From contig DPWF01000119.1 of assembly GCA_003526435.1 (NCBI GenBank), positions 1-6,079 of the forward strand: a DNA stretch of 6,079 bases. Reading direction: 5' to 3'. This DNA comes from Chitinophagaceae bacterium (GTDB lineage Bacteria > Bacteroidota > Bacteroidia > Chitinophagales > Chitinophagaceae). Of the stretch, positions 5,793 through 6,079 are shown piece by piece. Each line of letters opens with the position of its first letter. The first letter of the stretch is position 1. Position numbers and translations under genes: made by a program. Under the pieces are notes generated by a model. That model saw nothing but the letters and a program-made list of their open reading frames with translations. It did no database searches and was not told where the DNA came from.

Positions 5793-6008
5793 TTATATCT
5801 CCACCAAAATACTTAACTCAACCTCCAACGCCTTCGCAATTTCATAAAGCGAAAAAATAGTAGGGTTCACTTTTCCATTCTCAATAATCTCAATCGCCTG
5901 TCTGTCTTTATTACAAGCCCTGGCCAGATCGGCCTGCGTCCAACCTTTCTCTTCACGTAATGCGATGATGCGTTGCCCTATCTTTTTCTGAAGCTGTTCT
6001 TTTTTCAC
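5793..6008 (-). CDS. Small XRE-family helix-turn-helix regulator
   Basis: A 71-aa protein that is almost entirely one Cro/C1-type HTH domain: helix 1 with IGQRIIALREEKGWTQ (10-25), the turn ADLARACNKD (26-35), recognition helix RQAIEIIENG (36-45), then the conserved N-P-T (48-50) and LYEIAKALEV (54-63). It should bind DNA as a dimer and act as a repressor or antitoxin-like regulator. No partner gene is visible in the window. The start is GTG at 6006-6008, since there is no in-frame ATG nearby and a good promoter lies just upstream. It is transcribed towards the PIN toxin gene. A 5'-truncated copy sits 902 bp to the left, beyond the toxin-antitoxin pair. It could regulate the neighbouring toxin-antitoxin operon, but no operator evidence supports that. 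Confidence 0.85.
   Translation of the reverse strand: MKKEQLQKKIGQRIIALREEKGWTQADLARACNKDRQAIEIIENGKVNPTIFSLYEIAKALEVELSILVEI
5815..5942. repeat. Right direct repeat flanking the toxin-antitoxin pair
   Basis: Partner of 4913-5040, lying within the intact HTH gene. The match ends at the Trp23 codon (5940-5942). Beyond it the intact gene continues into helix 1 while the left copy changes to unrelated sequence. Confidence 0.85.
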
Positions 6009-6031
6009 CTGTACAAAGTCCAGAAAAAAAT

Positions 6032-6061
6032 CAAAAATAGTGTCATATTTTAATTGACAAT
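6032..6061 (-). promoter_or_regulatory. Bacteroidota-type promoter of the XRE gene
   Basis: On the minus strand ATTG (6058-6061) precedes, by 18 bp, a perfect -7 box TATTTTTG (6032-6039). The box lies 23 bp before the GTG start, giving a leader of at most about 20 nt. It supports the GTG choice and independent transcription of this gene. Confidence 0.6.
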
Positions 6062-6079
6062 CTGATTTAACTGATTATA

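Noticed and set aside
5760..5800. Integron attC-like site around the AACGTT after the toxin gene
   Set aside because: The bases after GTT do not fit the RRRY core consensus and no convincing paired core or long hairpin is present. No integrase is in the window.

Overview
The window looks like a chromosomal segment from a Bacteroidota bacterium. A Chitinophagaceae-type organism is my best guess, but that is inferred, not proven. The reasons are the long Bacteroidota-type amidophosphoribosyltransferase-like gene at the left, the lack of Shine-Dalgarno-like sites, and two good matches to the Bacteroidota promoter (TTTG about 18-21 bp before TAnnTTTG).

Region 1 (1-1800) is conserved-looking chromosome. 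It holds the 3' part of a purF-like gene, open at the left edge, followed by a probable terminator hairpin. Region 2 (1800-2560) carries a VanZ-like membrane protein gene. It is followed by a diverged 30-bp second copy of the purF-like gene's 3' end, which has its own terminator-like hairpin. This duplicated tail looks like a junction left by recombination or integration.

Region 3 (2560-6079) is visibly more AT-rich and reads as accessory DNA in small modules. Module one is a promoter and a two-gene operon: a two-TM protein with a beta-rich soluble domain, whose stop codon overlaps the start of a 92-aa SinR/Cas2-like protein. Module two is a single membrane-anchored protein with a similar layout (N-terminal TM, then a beta-rich domain with the same N-x-G-x-x-A-A-R signature). 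Module three is a type II toxin-antitoxin pair (79-aa antitoxin, 134-aa VapC-like PIN toxin), also overlapping by one base. A complete small XRE-type HTH gene lies to its right on the minus strand, and a 5'-truncated copy of the same HTH gene lies to its left in the same orientation. The toxin-antitoxin pair therefore sits between two direct repeats.

The strongest candidate for an undescribed system is the two-TM/beta protein coupled to the SinR/Cas2-like protein. Its layout recalls two-gene membrane-effector defence systems, but no defence function can be shown from this sequence alone. No RNA genes, CRISPR array, transposase or integrase are visible.
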